Shown here: positions 1 through 5,969 of the stretch, in pieces
Position numbering within the stretch: position 1 is the first letter of the stretch
Layout of the letters: each line of letters starts with the position of its first letter
Assembly: GCA_002687335.1 (NCBI GenBank)
Contig: NYZY01000041.1
Location: 1-9,281 of the forward strand
Source of the DNA: Chloroflexota bacterium
Lineage (GTDB): Bacteria > Chloroflexota > Dehalococcoidia > UBA1151 > UBA1328
Direction: 5' to 3'
DNA: 9,281 nucleotides
Notes under the pieces: model-generated
Seen by the model: only the letters and a program-made list of their open reading frames with translations
Told to the model about the DNA's origin: nothing
Database searches by the model: none
Program-made: the position numbers and the translations under genes

Positions 1-45
1 CGAGGAGCAACAGCAGTCTTACTCGTAGACAAAGTAGATGGCTAA
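1..45 (+). CDS. Possible C-terminal tail of a gene entering from the left
   Basis: Frame 1 reads RGATAVLLVDKVDG and stops at TAA (43-45). Frame 2 also stops early, at TAG (26-28), reading EEQQQSYS. A strong + strand terminator follows at 71-103, so a + strand gene should end here, but the fragment is too short to choose the frame with confidence or to name a product. Frame 1 is preferred only because it ends closer to the terminator and looks like an ordinary mixed hydrophobic tail. Confidence 0.3.
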   Translation, partial: RGATAVLLVDKVDG

Positions 46-70
46 ATCCTCATCCTAAATGGATTAAATT

Positions 71-103
71 AGACGCCCCGGAATCACCGGGGCGTCTTTG
101 TTT
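71..103 (+). terminator. Rho-independent terminator
   Basis: A perfect 11-bp GC-rich stem (71-81 pairs with 87-97, built on GACGCCCCGG / CCGGGGCGTC) has a 5-nt loop AATCA and is followed by TTGTTT. It terminates the + strand gene entering from the left. On the - strand the stem is followed by AATTTAATCC, a much poorer U-tract. It might still stop read-through from the CorC-like gene, which ends 150 bp away at 256. Confidence 0.88.
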
Positions 104-255
104 AACCGAAACGATAACGCATGGTTTGCACCGAAACATTTATATCTCAACAGGACACAAGTAGGGGAATCGAATACCTAAGTGTAATTGTCGGAATGTG
201 TATTAATGAACGCCTACGTACTGATATATAAGGTAACGCCTGAATAGCAGGGCAT

Positions 256-1572
256 TTAATCAGTACTCGAAGATTCGACCTCAAGGAGTTCAATTTTCAC
301 CCGTCTTATCCGACGGCCGATTACAGCCTGAATTGTGATTTTTACATCACCAACGATAACTGTGTCCCCGGGAGATGGCATCTTGCCTAACTCACGTAAT
401 ACCAAGCCACCTACGGTGTCAAACCCTTCTGGAACAATCGACGTATGAAGAGTTTGGTTCATGAGATCTATTGAAGCTCCAGCATCAGCAATTATCTCTT
501 TTGTACCAACTGTCTCTATTTCCGGGCCATCTACATCGAATTCGTCAATCAACTCTCCAACGATCTCTTCAATTAAATCAGTAACCGTCGCCAGGCCAGA
601 GACGCCACCATATTCGTCAACCACAATCGCTAAACCAGTCCGATGTTCTTGTAATTGCCTTAACAACCTTTCAAGACTTTGGGACTCCGGTACATGTAGA
701 GCTGGGCGGGCAAGATCCTTAACCGGACTATCGGGATCTCTGTCATTGTCCAAAGCAGATAGAACATCACGGGCAAAAACGACTCCCACAATAGTGTCCG
801 AATCGTCTTCGTAGACTGGTATTTTACTGTGCCCTCCAACTGACATAAGGTCGGCAACGGCACCAATACTAGATGTTGAGGCTGTAGTATTCATGTCGAC
901 GCGTGGCACCATAATCTCACGCACTTTCACAGTGTCCATTCTCAAGATCCCACGAATCATCTTCAATTCATTTTGATCTGCTGGTATGACTGATTCCTCA
1001 AGAAAATCTAAACTTTCCTGAAGTGCTGCTGAAACATCTTCGTCAACTGCATCCTCTCCTCGACCGCGAGAAAGTGAAAAATCAACAATATGAGAAATAC
1101 CAGGAATCACGCTCGTCCAACGCAAAACCATTCCAGTCGGTTTACTAATTGCCCGTGCCCAGTTGCGTTGATATCCAGACAAACCCGATGCGATCAGTTG
1201 AAGGACCACGGCACCTATCGCTGTTATCAGCCCGCTCAACCCAAGTTGATACCCTAAAACAGTGACTCCATACCCTAATTCCAAAATCGCAAATACCAAC
1301 AGACCTCCAGATATAAGCGCAACAGCCTGAACGCTTCTACCAATCAAGCTAGATTCAGCGCTAAGTCTCCCTGAAAACCCATAATCCTGATCATCCTGAT
1401 GGTCCGCACCTAATTCACCATTGGAATTAACGTTCCCACCGTTGTTGGGATTGCGAACAGTCGCAGGAAGAGGATTTATACGCGTCCCAAGTGAAGAAAT
1501 TGCAAGAGCAATGAAGAAAAAGGCACTACCTGAAATAATTAACATCAGCAGTAACAAATGTTCAGATGACAT
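256..1572 (-). CDS. CNNM/HlyC-CorC family membrane protein with CBS pair and divergent membrane domain
   Basis: The protein has 438 residues. Family members are membrane proteins linked to Mg2+/Co2+ transport or efflux, with cytosolic CBS domains that sense nucleotides. Visible order: a hydrophobic segment at about 5-27, a hydrophilic Asn/Asp-rich stretch at 35-75, two more hydrophobic segments at about 80-100 and 103-133, and an amphipathic linker. A CBS pair follows (first opening with REIMVPRVDM at 219-228, second around VVDEYGGVSGLATVTDLIEE at 317-336), then a CorC_HlyC domain at about 355-430. The cytosolic half is close to consensus. The membrane half is not: the usual N-N-L-V-N and G-E-x-x-P-K signatures of DUF21/CNNM domains are absent. 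The ATG start is supported by AAGGTG (1580-1585) seven bases upstream. It lies 129 bp after glmU on the same strand and is probably cotranscribed. Family assignment is secure; transport activity is not. Confidence 0.9.
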   Translation of the reverse strand: MSSEHLLLLMLIISGSAFFFIALAISSLGTRINPLPATVRNPNNGGNVNSNGELGADHQDDQDYGFSGRLSAESSLIGRSVQAVALISGGLLVFAILELGYGVTVLGYQLGLSGLITAIGAVVLQLIASGLSGYQRNWARAISKPTGMVLRWTSVIPGISHIVDFSLSRGRGEDAVDEDVSAALQESLDFLEESVIPADQNELKMIRGILRMDTVKVREIMVPRVDMNTTASTSSIGAVADLMSVGGHSKIPVYEDDSDTIVGVVFARDVLSALDNDRDPDSPVKDLARPALHVPESQSLERLLRQLQEHRTGLAIVVDEYGGVSGLATVTDLIEEIVGELIDEFDVDGPEIETVGTKEIIADAGASIDLMNQTLHTSIVPEGFDTVGGLVLRELGKMPSPGDTVIVGDVKITIQAVIGRRIRRVKIELLEVESSSTD

Positions 1573-1594
1573 TACAATTCACCTTAACCCGCGT

Positions 1595-1620
1595 AGCCTG
1601 CCTATTGGTATAAGGAGGCT
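1595..1620 (-). other. Imperfect hairpin in the glmU to CorC-like spacer
   Basis: On the - strand, AGCCTCCTTAT and ATAGGCAGGCT face each other across a 4-nt loop, with 9 of 11 positions complementary. No U-tract follows, so it does not look like a terminator. It sits just before the ribosome binding site of the downstream gene and may be an mRNA processing or translation-control structure, or chance. Confidence 0.3.
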
Positions 1621-1701
1621 GATCGGAGCTTTTAAGATCTTCTGATTTTCTAATCATTCGCTTAAATTTCTATCGTAGAGTATTCACTAGGAACATTAAA
1701 G

Positions 1702-3042
1702 TCATTTGGGGATTAATGGTTTAGCGGGCACTCCAACCACAGTTTCACCTTCATGTACCTCAGATCGCACAACTGCTCCTGCACCAGTCCGTGCAAAGTT
1801 ACCAATTTTTACTGGAGCTATCAGCATCGTGTTGGAACCTATGAATGCACCGTCTCCAATAACCGTCCTGTGTTTTTCAATGCCATCATAATTACAAGTA
1901 ACAGTACCGGCTCCAATATTGACTTTTTCGCCAACAGTAGCGTCTCCCACGTAGCTGAAATGCGATATTTGGGAACCAGATCCGATCACTGAGTTCTTGA
2001 TCTCAACGAGATTGCCGATCTTTGATTCAGTCTTCAATTCAGAACCCGCTCGGACAAGTGAATTCGATCCCACGAAACATTTCTCGCCAATTGTTGAATC
2101 AACCACGCGGGCACCATCAACTGTTGCATTGTCCAATATTTGGCTCCTCATAATCTTTGTATTTGACCCAACTGTTACGTTGTAGCCTATTTTCGAGCCT
2201 GTTCCAATGTGACTACCAGCACCGATCTGAGTATCACAACCAATTTCGACGTCAACATCAATGTATGTTGAGCCGGGATCTTGAATTGTGACGCCGCTTT
2301 TCATGTGAAATTCATTCGTCCGTCGCCGCATAATTTTTTCTACACCAGCCAATTCATGGAGGTCATTAATCCCCCGACCGGCATCAGGATTAGAAACCAA
2401 CATCATTGACCGCCCTAGCTGTGATGCGCTCTCAATAACCTTAGGTAAATAAACCTCACCATTACGAGCCGGCTGCACTGAATTAAGAGCATCCCATATC
2501 CAGTTATTATCGAAACAATACCAAGCGGTGTTAACTAGATTGCTTTGCAGTAATCTTTCATCGGCGTCATTCTCTTCAATAACTGAAACCGGCTGACCTA
2601 AATCGTCAAGTTTGACTCTCCCAAGGCCTGAGGCGTCATCGACCTCAGATACCAAAATAGTCGACAACGCCTCCGACTCTCGGTGCAAAGCAATCATTCG
2701 CCTCACAAATTCGCCGGTTACGAGAATCATATCTACAGGCGCTACGACAAGTGTGTCAGCACTATCAAAGACTGATCGAGCTGCGTTTAATGCATCCGCC
2801 GTGCCGCGCGGTTCGGATTGAACCGAAATATCAATATCGTCCGCCAAAACATCTTTAAGTGCAGAATTGCCTGCTAATTCTCGAGAAACGACAACGCGGA
2901 TTTCTTCAATCCCCCCAACGCGCATTATTTGGGCGGTATGGGCAACCAAAGACAGACCTGCGACTGTATGAAGAGGTTTTGGCTTCTTCGTTCGCATTCG
3001 CGTCCCATCACCGGCAGCGAGAATAATTCCTGCAGCGGTCAT
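1702..3042 (-). CDS. glmU: Bifunctional UDP-N-acetylglucosamine pyrophosphorylase / glucosamine-1-phosphate N-acetyltransferase
   Basis: GlmU acetylates glucosamine-1-phosphate with acetyl-CoA, then couples it to UTP to give UDP-GlcNAc for peptidoglycan; it is cytosolic. The protein has 446 residues, near the usual 456. The N-terminal nucleotidyltransferase domain (about 1-230) shows the signature LAAGDGTRM (8-16) with R15 and K22, then RGTADA (79-84), D104 and N226 as likely Mg2+ ligands, and N171. The C-terminal half is a left-handed beta-helix of hexapeptide repeats (about 250-420) with R331, K349, the catalytic base H361 (ISHFSYVGDATVG) and NIGAGTVTCNYDG (375-387). One oddity is that the usual G-D-V-P-L around the metal aspartate reads V-D-M-I-L. 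The ATG start gives the correct N-terminus, although the ribosome binding site is weak. It is the first gene of a probable two-gene transcript with the CorC-like gene. Confidence 0.96.
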   Translation of the reverse strand: MTAAGIILAAGDGTRMRTKKPKPLHTVAGLSLVAHTAQIMRVGGIEEIRVVVSRELAGNSALKDVLADDIDISVQSEPRGTADALNAARSVFDSADTLVVAPVDMILVTGEFVRRMIALHRESEALSTILVSEVDDASGLGRVKLDDLGQPVSVIEENDADERLLQSNLVNTAWYCFDNNWIWDALNSVQPARNGEVYLPKVIESASQLGRSMMLVSNPDAGRGINDLHELAGVEKIMRRRTNEFHMKSGVTIQDPGSTYIDVDVEIGCDTQIGAGSHIGTGSKIGYNVTVGSNTKIMRSQILDNATVDGARVVDSTIGEKCFVGSNSLVRAGSELKTESKIGNLVEIKNSVIGSGSQISHFSYVGDATVGEKVNIGAGTVTCNYDGIEKHRTVIGDGAFIGSNTMLIAPVKIGNFARTGAGAVVRSEVHEGETVVGVPAKPLIPK

Positions 3043-3188
3043 TCAACCAACACTTCTTACAGGTAGCGAAAACATGTTCATAACAAAGCAGTCCACTTTA
3101 AATGACGAAGATAGTTTCATTTAGGATGCATGAATCAGCTTAAATATATTTGCTGATACAAGTAGGATATTAATCGCCAAGTAGTTCC

Positions 3189-3218
3189 ATCGTAAAGATC
3201 AAGATTATCCGAAGTCAA
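3189..3218 (-). promoter_or_regulatory. Candidate sigma70-type promoter for glmU
   Basis: On the - strand a -35 box TTGACT (3218-3213, 5 of 6 to consensus) is followed after 18 bp by TACGAT (3194-3189, 4 of 6). Transcription would start near 3182, about 140 nt upstream of the glmU start codon. The -35 box forms one arm of the inverted repeat at 3212-3229. Prediction only. Confidence 0.45.
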
Positions 3219-3229
3219 CATTTTGACTT
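3212..3229. repeat. Perfect 7-bp inverted repeat, operator-like
   Basis: AAGTCAA (3212-3218), CATT, TTGACTT (3223-3229) form an exact dyad of 18 bp. Each arm contains TTGACT, a good -35 hexamer, so the site could be bound by a dimeric regulator or simply carry back-to-back -35 boxes. A convincing -10 partner is seen only for the leftward direction. Confidence 0.45.
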
Positions 3230-3305
3230 ACCGACCCAAAGTAATTTACAAAACCAATCTACTTGTACATGTGAAAACATCGATCAAAATCGACTAACAG
3301 ATTGT

Positions 3306-3311
3306 TATAGT
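3306..3311 (+). promoter_or_regulatory. Candidate -10 box for the tRNA-Ser genes
   Basis: TATAGT (5 of 6 to TATAAT) lies 10 bp before the first base of tRNA-Ser(CGA). That places a start site a few bases ahead of the mature tRNA end. No good -35 hexamer is found at the right distance. Confidence 0.4.
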
Positions 3312-3321
3312 TGGTTTGTTA

Positions 3322-3412
3322 GGAGAGATGGCTGAGTGGCTGAAGGCGCCGGTCTCGAAAACCGGTATATGCATTCCGCATATCGCGGGTTCGAATCCCG
3401 CTCTCTCCGCCA
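3322..3412 (+). tRNA. tRNA-Ser(CGA)
   Basis: The acceptor stem GGAGAGA (3322-3328) pairs with TCTCTCC (3402-3408), followed by discriminator G (3409) and an encoded CCA (3410-3412). The anticodon stem CCGGT/ACCGG encloses loop CTCGAAA with anticodon CGA at 3356-3358, reading UCG. The long variable arm (TATGC/GCATA) is typical of serine tRNA, and the T arm is GCGGG TTCGAAT CCCGC. All stems are intact. Its last bases overlap the inverted repeat and dif-like palindrome described at 3409-3436. Confidence 0.97.
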
Positions 3413-3436
3413 AACATAATTTGGCTTATGTGATCA
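3409..3436. other. dif-like palindrome at the tRNA-Ser 3' end
   Basis: ACATAA (3414-3419), a 6-bp centre TTTGGC (3420-3425) and TTATGT (3426-3431) have the exact geometry of a Xer core site: 11-bp arms around 6 bp, with inner half-sites CATAA and TTATG as in E. coli dif. From memory of that site, the outer arm positions match poorly. The same bases can also fold as GCCAAA-CATAA-TTTGGC (3409-3425), which would pair the tRNA discriminator and CCA end. A Xer-type recombinase is encoded 2.5 kb away. This is suggestive only. Confidence 0.25.
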
Positions 3437-3484
3437 CCCACTAATAGCGATAAGCTTAATTATTAGCGACTAGTTTGCTGTCGC

Positions 3485-3574
3485 GGAGAGGTGCCAGAGC
3501 GGTTTAATGGGCACGCCTGGAAAGCGTGTGTGGGTGCAAGCTCACCGCAGGTTCGAATCCTGTCCTCTCCGCCA
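3485..3574 (+). tRNA. tRNA-Ser(GGA)
   Basis: The acceptor stem GGAGAGG (3485-3491) pairs with CCTCTCC (3564-3570), then discriminator G (3571) and an encoded CCA (3572-3574). The anticodon stem CACGC/GCGTG encloses CTGGAAA with anticodon GGA at 3519-3521, reading UCC and UCU. The extended variable arm and the T arm around GGTTCGAATCC confirm a serine tRNA. It lies 72 bp after tRNA-Ser(CGA), and the two may be cotranscribed since no clear terminator separates them. Confidence 0.97.
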
Positions 3575-3864
3575 TTTCAACTACAAGCGTTTGGACTCCC
3601 AAACATTGTGAATCATTATTTTGCAACTCAAGGTTCGATCCGCGATAAATGAATAAGAGGTAAGCCTATATCGGTTTACAAAATATTCACACATAGTCTG
3701 ACGAAAAGGCGCTTGACAAACTCGCGCGTGAAAACAATGTTTAAGAATGAGACGTTGTTAAATCGTATAAATGAAATAAGTCGGATAAACAAACATACGG
3801 CGACATCCCTTTAAAAAAAGAACGATCGATAGTCTGGAATTGGTCATCGATTCGAGGAAAAAAT
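3575..3864. other. Intergenic leader region upstream of topA
   Basis: These 290 bp carry no convincing gene. Visible elements: a 6-bp hairpin GTTTGG/CCAAAC at 3589-3604 without a U-tract, which might end the tRNA transcript; a hairpin GTAAGCC/GGTTTAC at 3660-3679 with one G-T pair; a consensus -35 hexamer TTGACA at 3713-3718; and TATAAA at 3766-3771. The last two are too far apart to form one promoter, so the topA start site is not resolved. Confidence 0.5.
3713..3718 (+). promoter_or_regulatory. Candidate -35 box upstream of topA
   Basis: This is an exact TTGACA, about 150 bp before the topA start. No good -10 hexamer lies 16-18 bp downstream; TTTAAG at 3740-3745 is 21 bp away. The flanking 11-mer CTTGACAAACT recurs upstream of efp at 8610-8620. 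Confidence 0.3.
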
Positions 3865-5943
3865 TTGGCGACAGATGCAAAACGTGACTTGGTAATCGTG
3901 GAATCTCCCTCCAAAGCTAGAACAGTTGGCAGGTTTTTAGGCAAAAATTATGTGGTGCTCGCCTCTATGGGGCATGTACGTGATCTGCCAAAAGACTGGG
4001 ATGTTGAAGACATCGACAACAATTTCCAGGCGCCATATGTAAACACAAAGAAAACCCTAATAGCAGAAATCAAAAAAGCAGCTAAACAGGCCGAATCTGT
4101 TTACCTAGCGACAGACCCAGATCGCGAAGGAGAAGCGATCTCATGGCATCTTGTGGAAGCAGCAAAACTTGGGGATTCGAAAGATCTCAAGCGAGTAGTT
4201 TTTCATGAAATCACTGACTCTGCAGTTCAAGAAGCATTTGCACATCCACGCCAAATCGACATGCATCTAGTAAATGCACAACAAGCACGCCGCGTGCTTG
4301 ATCGCGGAGTTGGTTACAAGGGAAGTAATTTCCTTTGGTCCAAAATACCTGGAGGAAGACGAAAAGGGCTTTCGGCAGGCAGGGTGCAATCGATAGCACT
4401 TAAAATAATAGTTGACCGTGAACGAGAAATCGAAGCTTTCAAACCCCAAGAATACTGGGTGATAACGGCAGATCTCCAAACACAATCAGCGCAAAATAAA
4501 CACCTTTTTTCTGCTTCGCTCAAGACCATACCAGGACAAAAGGGAAAGCCCGTTATTAATAATGAAACGGCAGCGATGGCGGTCAAATCAGATCTAGAAC
4601 GAGCCGTATATAAAGTTTCAAACGTAACCAGACGGGAGGCCAGACAGCGAACTCGGCCCCCATTTACTACAAGTACCTTACAACAACAGGCCGCTCGGTC
4701 ATTCCGATATAGCGCGGCACGTACCATGCGCGTAGCTCAAGATCTTTATGAAGGGATCGTAAAAGAAAATTCGGAGCCCGAAGGCCTAATCACATACATG
4801 CGAACAGATTCAATGAATCTTTCTGAAAATGCTCTGATCGAAGCTGAAAAATTCATCGTTACAAAATATGGAACTGATTACTCATCAGGCCCGCGGCGTT
4901 ATAAAACTAAGAGCAAGTCAGCACAAGAAGCTCATGAGGCGATCCGACCCACAGCGATAGAAAACACCCCTGAGAAAATCGCAAAGTACCTGTCAGCTGA
5001 ACAACTTCGGCTTTATACGATGATCTGGAAGCGAACGATCGCGAGCCAGATGACTGATGCAATCGTGGACAATACCGGCGTAGACATACAAGCAATCACA
5101 CCAGGTGGAGAATACACAGTACGAGCAACAGGTTCAGTAATCAAATTCGATGGATACAGAAAACTGTACATAGAAACCCAGGATGAAGATACACAGAGCG
5201 ACGAGAGGGAACAGTTACCGTTATTACGGGAGGGTGATTCTCTGGAAAAGCAAACAATCAATGCCGATCAGAAATTCACGCAACCTCCACCTCGTTTCAC
5301 TGAGGCAAATCTAATACGTTTTTTGGAAGAACAAGGAATTGGAAGACCTAGCACCTGGGCCACCATTGTTGGCACAATTGAAAAACGCCAGTATGTTGAT
5401 CGAGAAAAAAGTCGGTTTAAACCAACTCCGACGGGCACGGCAGTATCTGACCTTCTCACCAAACACATTTCGAGCATTATGGATACCGGGTTTACGGCCG
5501 GAATAGAGACCAAACTGGATTCTATAGCCGATGGGGATCAAAACTGGATCAACATGCTTAAAGAATTCTTCGCACCATTTGTCAAAGAAGTAAGCATTGC
5601 AAAGGAGAAAGCTGATCGAGTTCCATCAGAACGTCTCGTACAGCTAAGTGATGAAAAATGTGTCGGTGGAGACTATCTGGTCATTCGCCAAAGCCGATAT
5701 GGAAAATTCTTGGGATGTGGAAAATTCCCTGAATGTCGAGTTGCAATTTCAACTAGACCCGGTGAACGCGCTTCAGGTGAAGTCACGGAAAACTGGAAAG
5801 CCGATTGGGAGACTGCCATGGAAAACTGCGCCATTGCTCACCCAGAAGCTGCAGCGATCGTGGCTGCCGAAGCGGAAAAAAAACGCGGCTCACGCAAAAA
5901 GTCAAAAAAGCAAGCTAAAACAAAAGCCAAGTCTGCAAAGTAA
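3865..5943 (+). CDS. topA: DNA topoisomerase I (type IA)
   Basis: TopA relaxes negative supercoils by cutting one DNA strand through a tyrosine-phosphate link. The protein has 692 residues, like the shorter family members. The Toprim domain shows E13 (VESPSKA) and the acidic triad D84-D86-E88 (DPDREGEA). KGLSAGRVQSIALK (167-180) is the family signature, and the active-site Y311 lies in LITYMRTDS with R313. EEQGIGRPSTWATI (488-501) is also typical. A C-terminal zinc-ribbon-like segment at 597-626 keeps C599, C618 and C624 but lacks the usual second cysteine. The end (about 671-692) is a Lys-rich basic tail that probably binds DNA. The start is TTG, with GAGG at 3854-3857 seven bases upstream; no ATG or GTG lies between the preceding in-frame stop near 3772 and this codon. 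It is first of a tight run with xer, aroQ and an aminopeptidase gene. Confidence 0.97.
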   Translation: MATDAKRDLVIVESPSKARTVGRFLGKNYVVLASMGHVRDLPKDWDVEDIDNNFQAPYVNTKKTLIAEIKKAAKQAESVYLATDPDREGEAISWHLVEAAKLGDSKDLKRVVFHEITDSAVQEAFAHPRQIDMHLVNAQQARRVLDRGVGYKGSNFLWSKIPGGRRKGLSAGRVQSIALKIIVDREREIEAFKPQEYWVITADLQTQSAQNKHLFSASLKTIPGQKGKPVINNETAAMAVKSDLERAVYKVSNVTRREARQRTRPPFTTSTLQQQAARSFRYSAARTMRVAQDLYEGIVKENSEPEGLITYMRTDSMNLSENALIEAEKFIVTKYGTDYSSGPRRYKTKSKSAQEAHEAIRPTAIENTPEKIAKYLSAEQLRLYTMIWKRTIASQMTDAIVDNTGVDIQAITPGGEYTVRATGSVIKFDGYRKLYIETQDEDTQSDEREQLPLLREGDSLEKQTINADQKFTQPPPRFTEANLIRFLEEQGIGRPSTWATIVGTIEKRQYVDREKSRFKPTPTGTAVSDLLTKHISSIMDTGFTAGIETKLDSIADGDQNWINMLKEFFAPFVKEVSIAKEKADRVPSERLVQLSDEKCVGGDYLVIRQSRYGKFLGCGKFPECRVAISTRPGERASGEVTENWKADWETAMENCAIAHPEAAAIVAAEAEKKRGSRKKSKKQAKTKAKSAK

Positions 5944-5969
5944 CGTTTTTTCCATATGGGAGGGATGCA

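Larger units (their letters stand above)
3043..3321. other. Divergent intergenic region between glmU and tRNA-Ser
   Basis: These 279 bp separate glmU (leftward) from the tRNA genes (rightward). No convincing reading frame is present. The region holds a perfect inverted repeat at 3212-3229, a candidate leftward promoter at 3189-3218, a tRNA -10 box at 3306-3311, a 6-bp inverted repeat ATCAGC/GCTGAT (3134-3139 and 3152-3157) around an AT-rich palindrome, and an 8-bp palindrome AACATGTT at 3071-3078. The leftward transcript would have a 5' leader of about 140 nt. Confidence 0.6.

Noticed and set aside
105..241. Short direct repeats ACCGAAAC (105-112, 130-137) and AACGCCT (209-215, 235-241), each about 25 bp apart
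   Set aside because: They are two different 7-8-mers, each present only twice, with no repeat-spacer structure. This is expected by chance and is not a CRISPR or iteron array.
461..814. 117-codon open frame antisense to the CorC-like gene
   Set aside because: It is Ser/Thr-rich low-complexity translation opposite conserved CBS-domain codons, with no family resemblance.
3441..3466. Inverted repeat CTAATA/TATTAG between the two tRNA-Ser genes
   Set aside because: The arms are 6-bp and AT-rich with a 14-bp spacer, and there is no promoter or terminator logic. Likely chance.
3589..3604. Hairpin GTTTGG-ACTC-CCAAAC after the second tRNA as a terminator
   Set aside because: The stem is only 6 bp and no U-tract follows directly, so it is mentioned in the intergenic entry but not called as a terminator.
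3631..3641. GGTTCGATCC resembling a tRNA T-arm downstream of the two serine tRNAs
   Set aside because: The flanking bases do not form a T stem (CAAGG against CGCGA) and no anticodon or acceptor arm can be built around it, so it is not a third tRNA or a clear remnant.
3712..3722. 11-mer CTTGACAAACT shared by the topA and efp upstream regions (also 8610-8620) as a common regulatory box
   Set aside because: Several chance 11-mer pairs are expected in a window of this length, and the shared part is mostly the -35 consensus. The boxes are recorded only as candidate -35 elements.
4314..4727. 137-codon open frame antisense to topA
   Set aside because: It lies wholly inside the strongly conserved topA coding region, lacks a ribosome binding site or recognisable domain, and its composition is that of a reverse-strand shadow.
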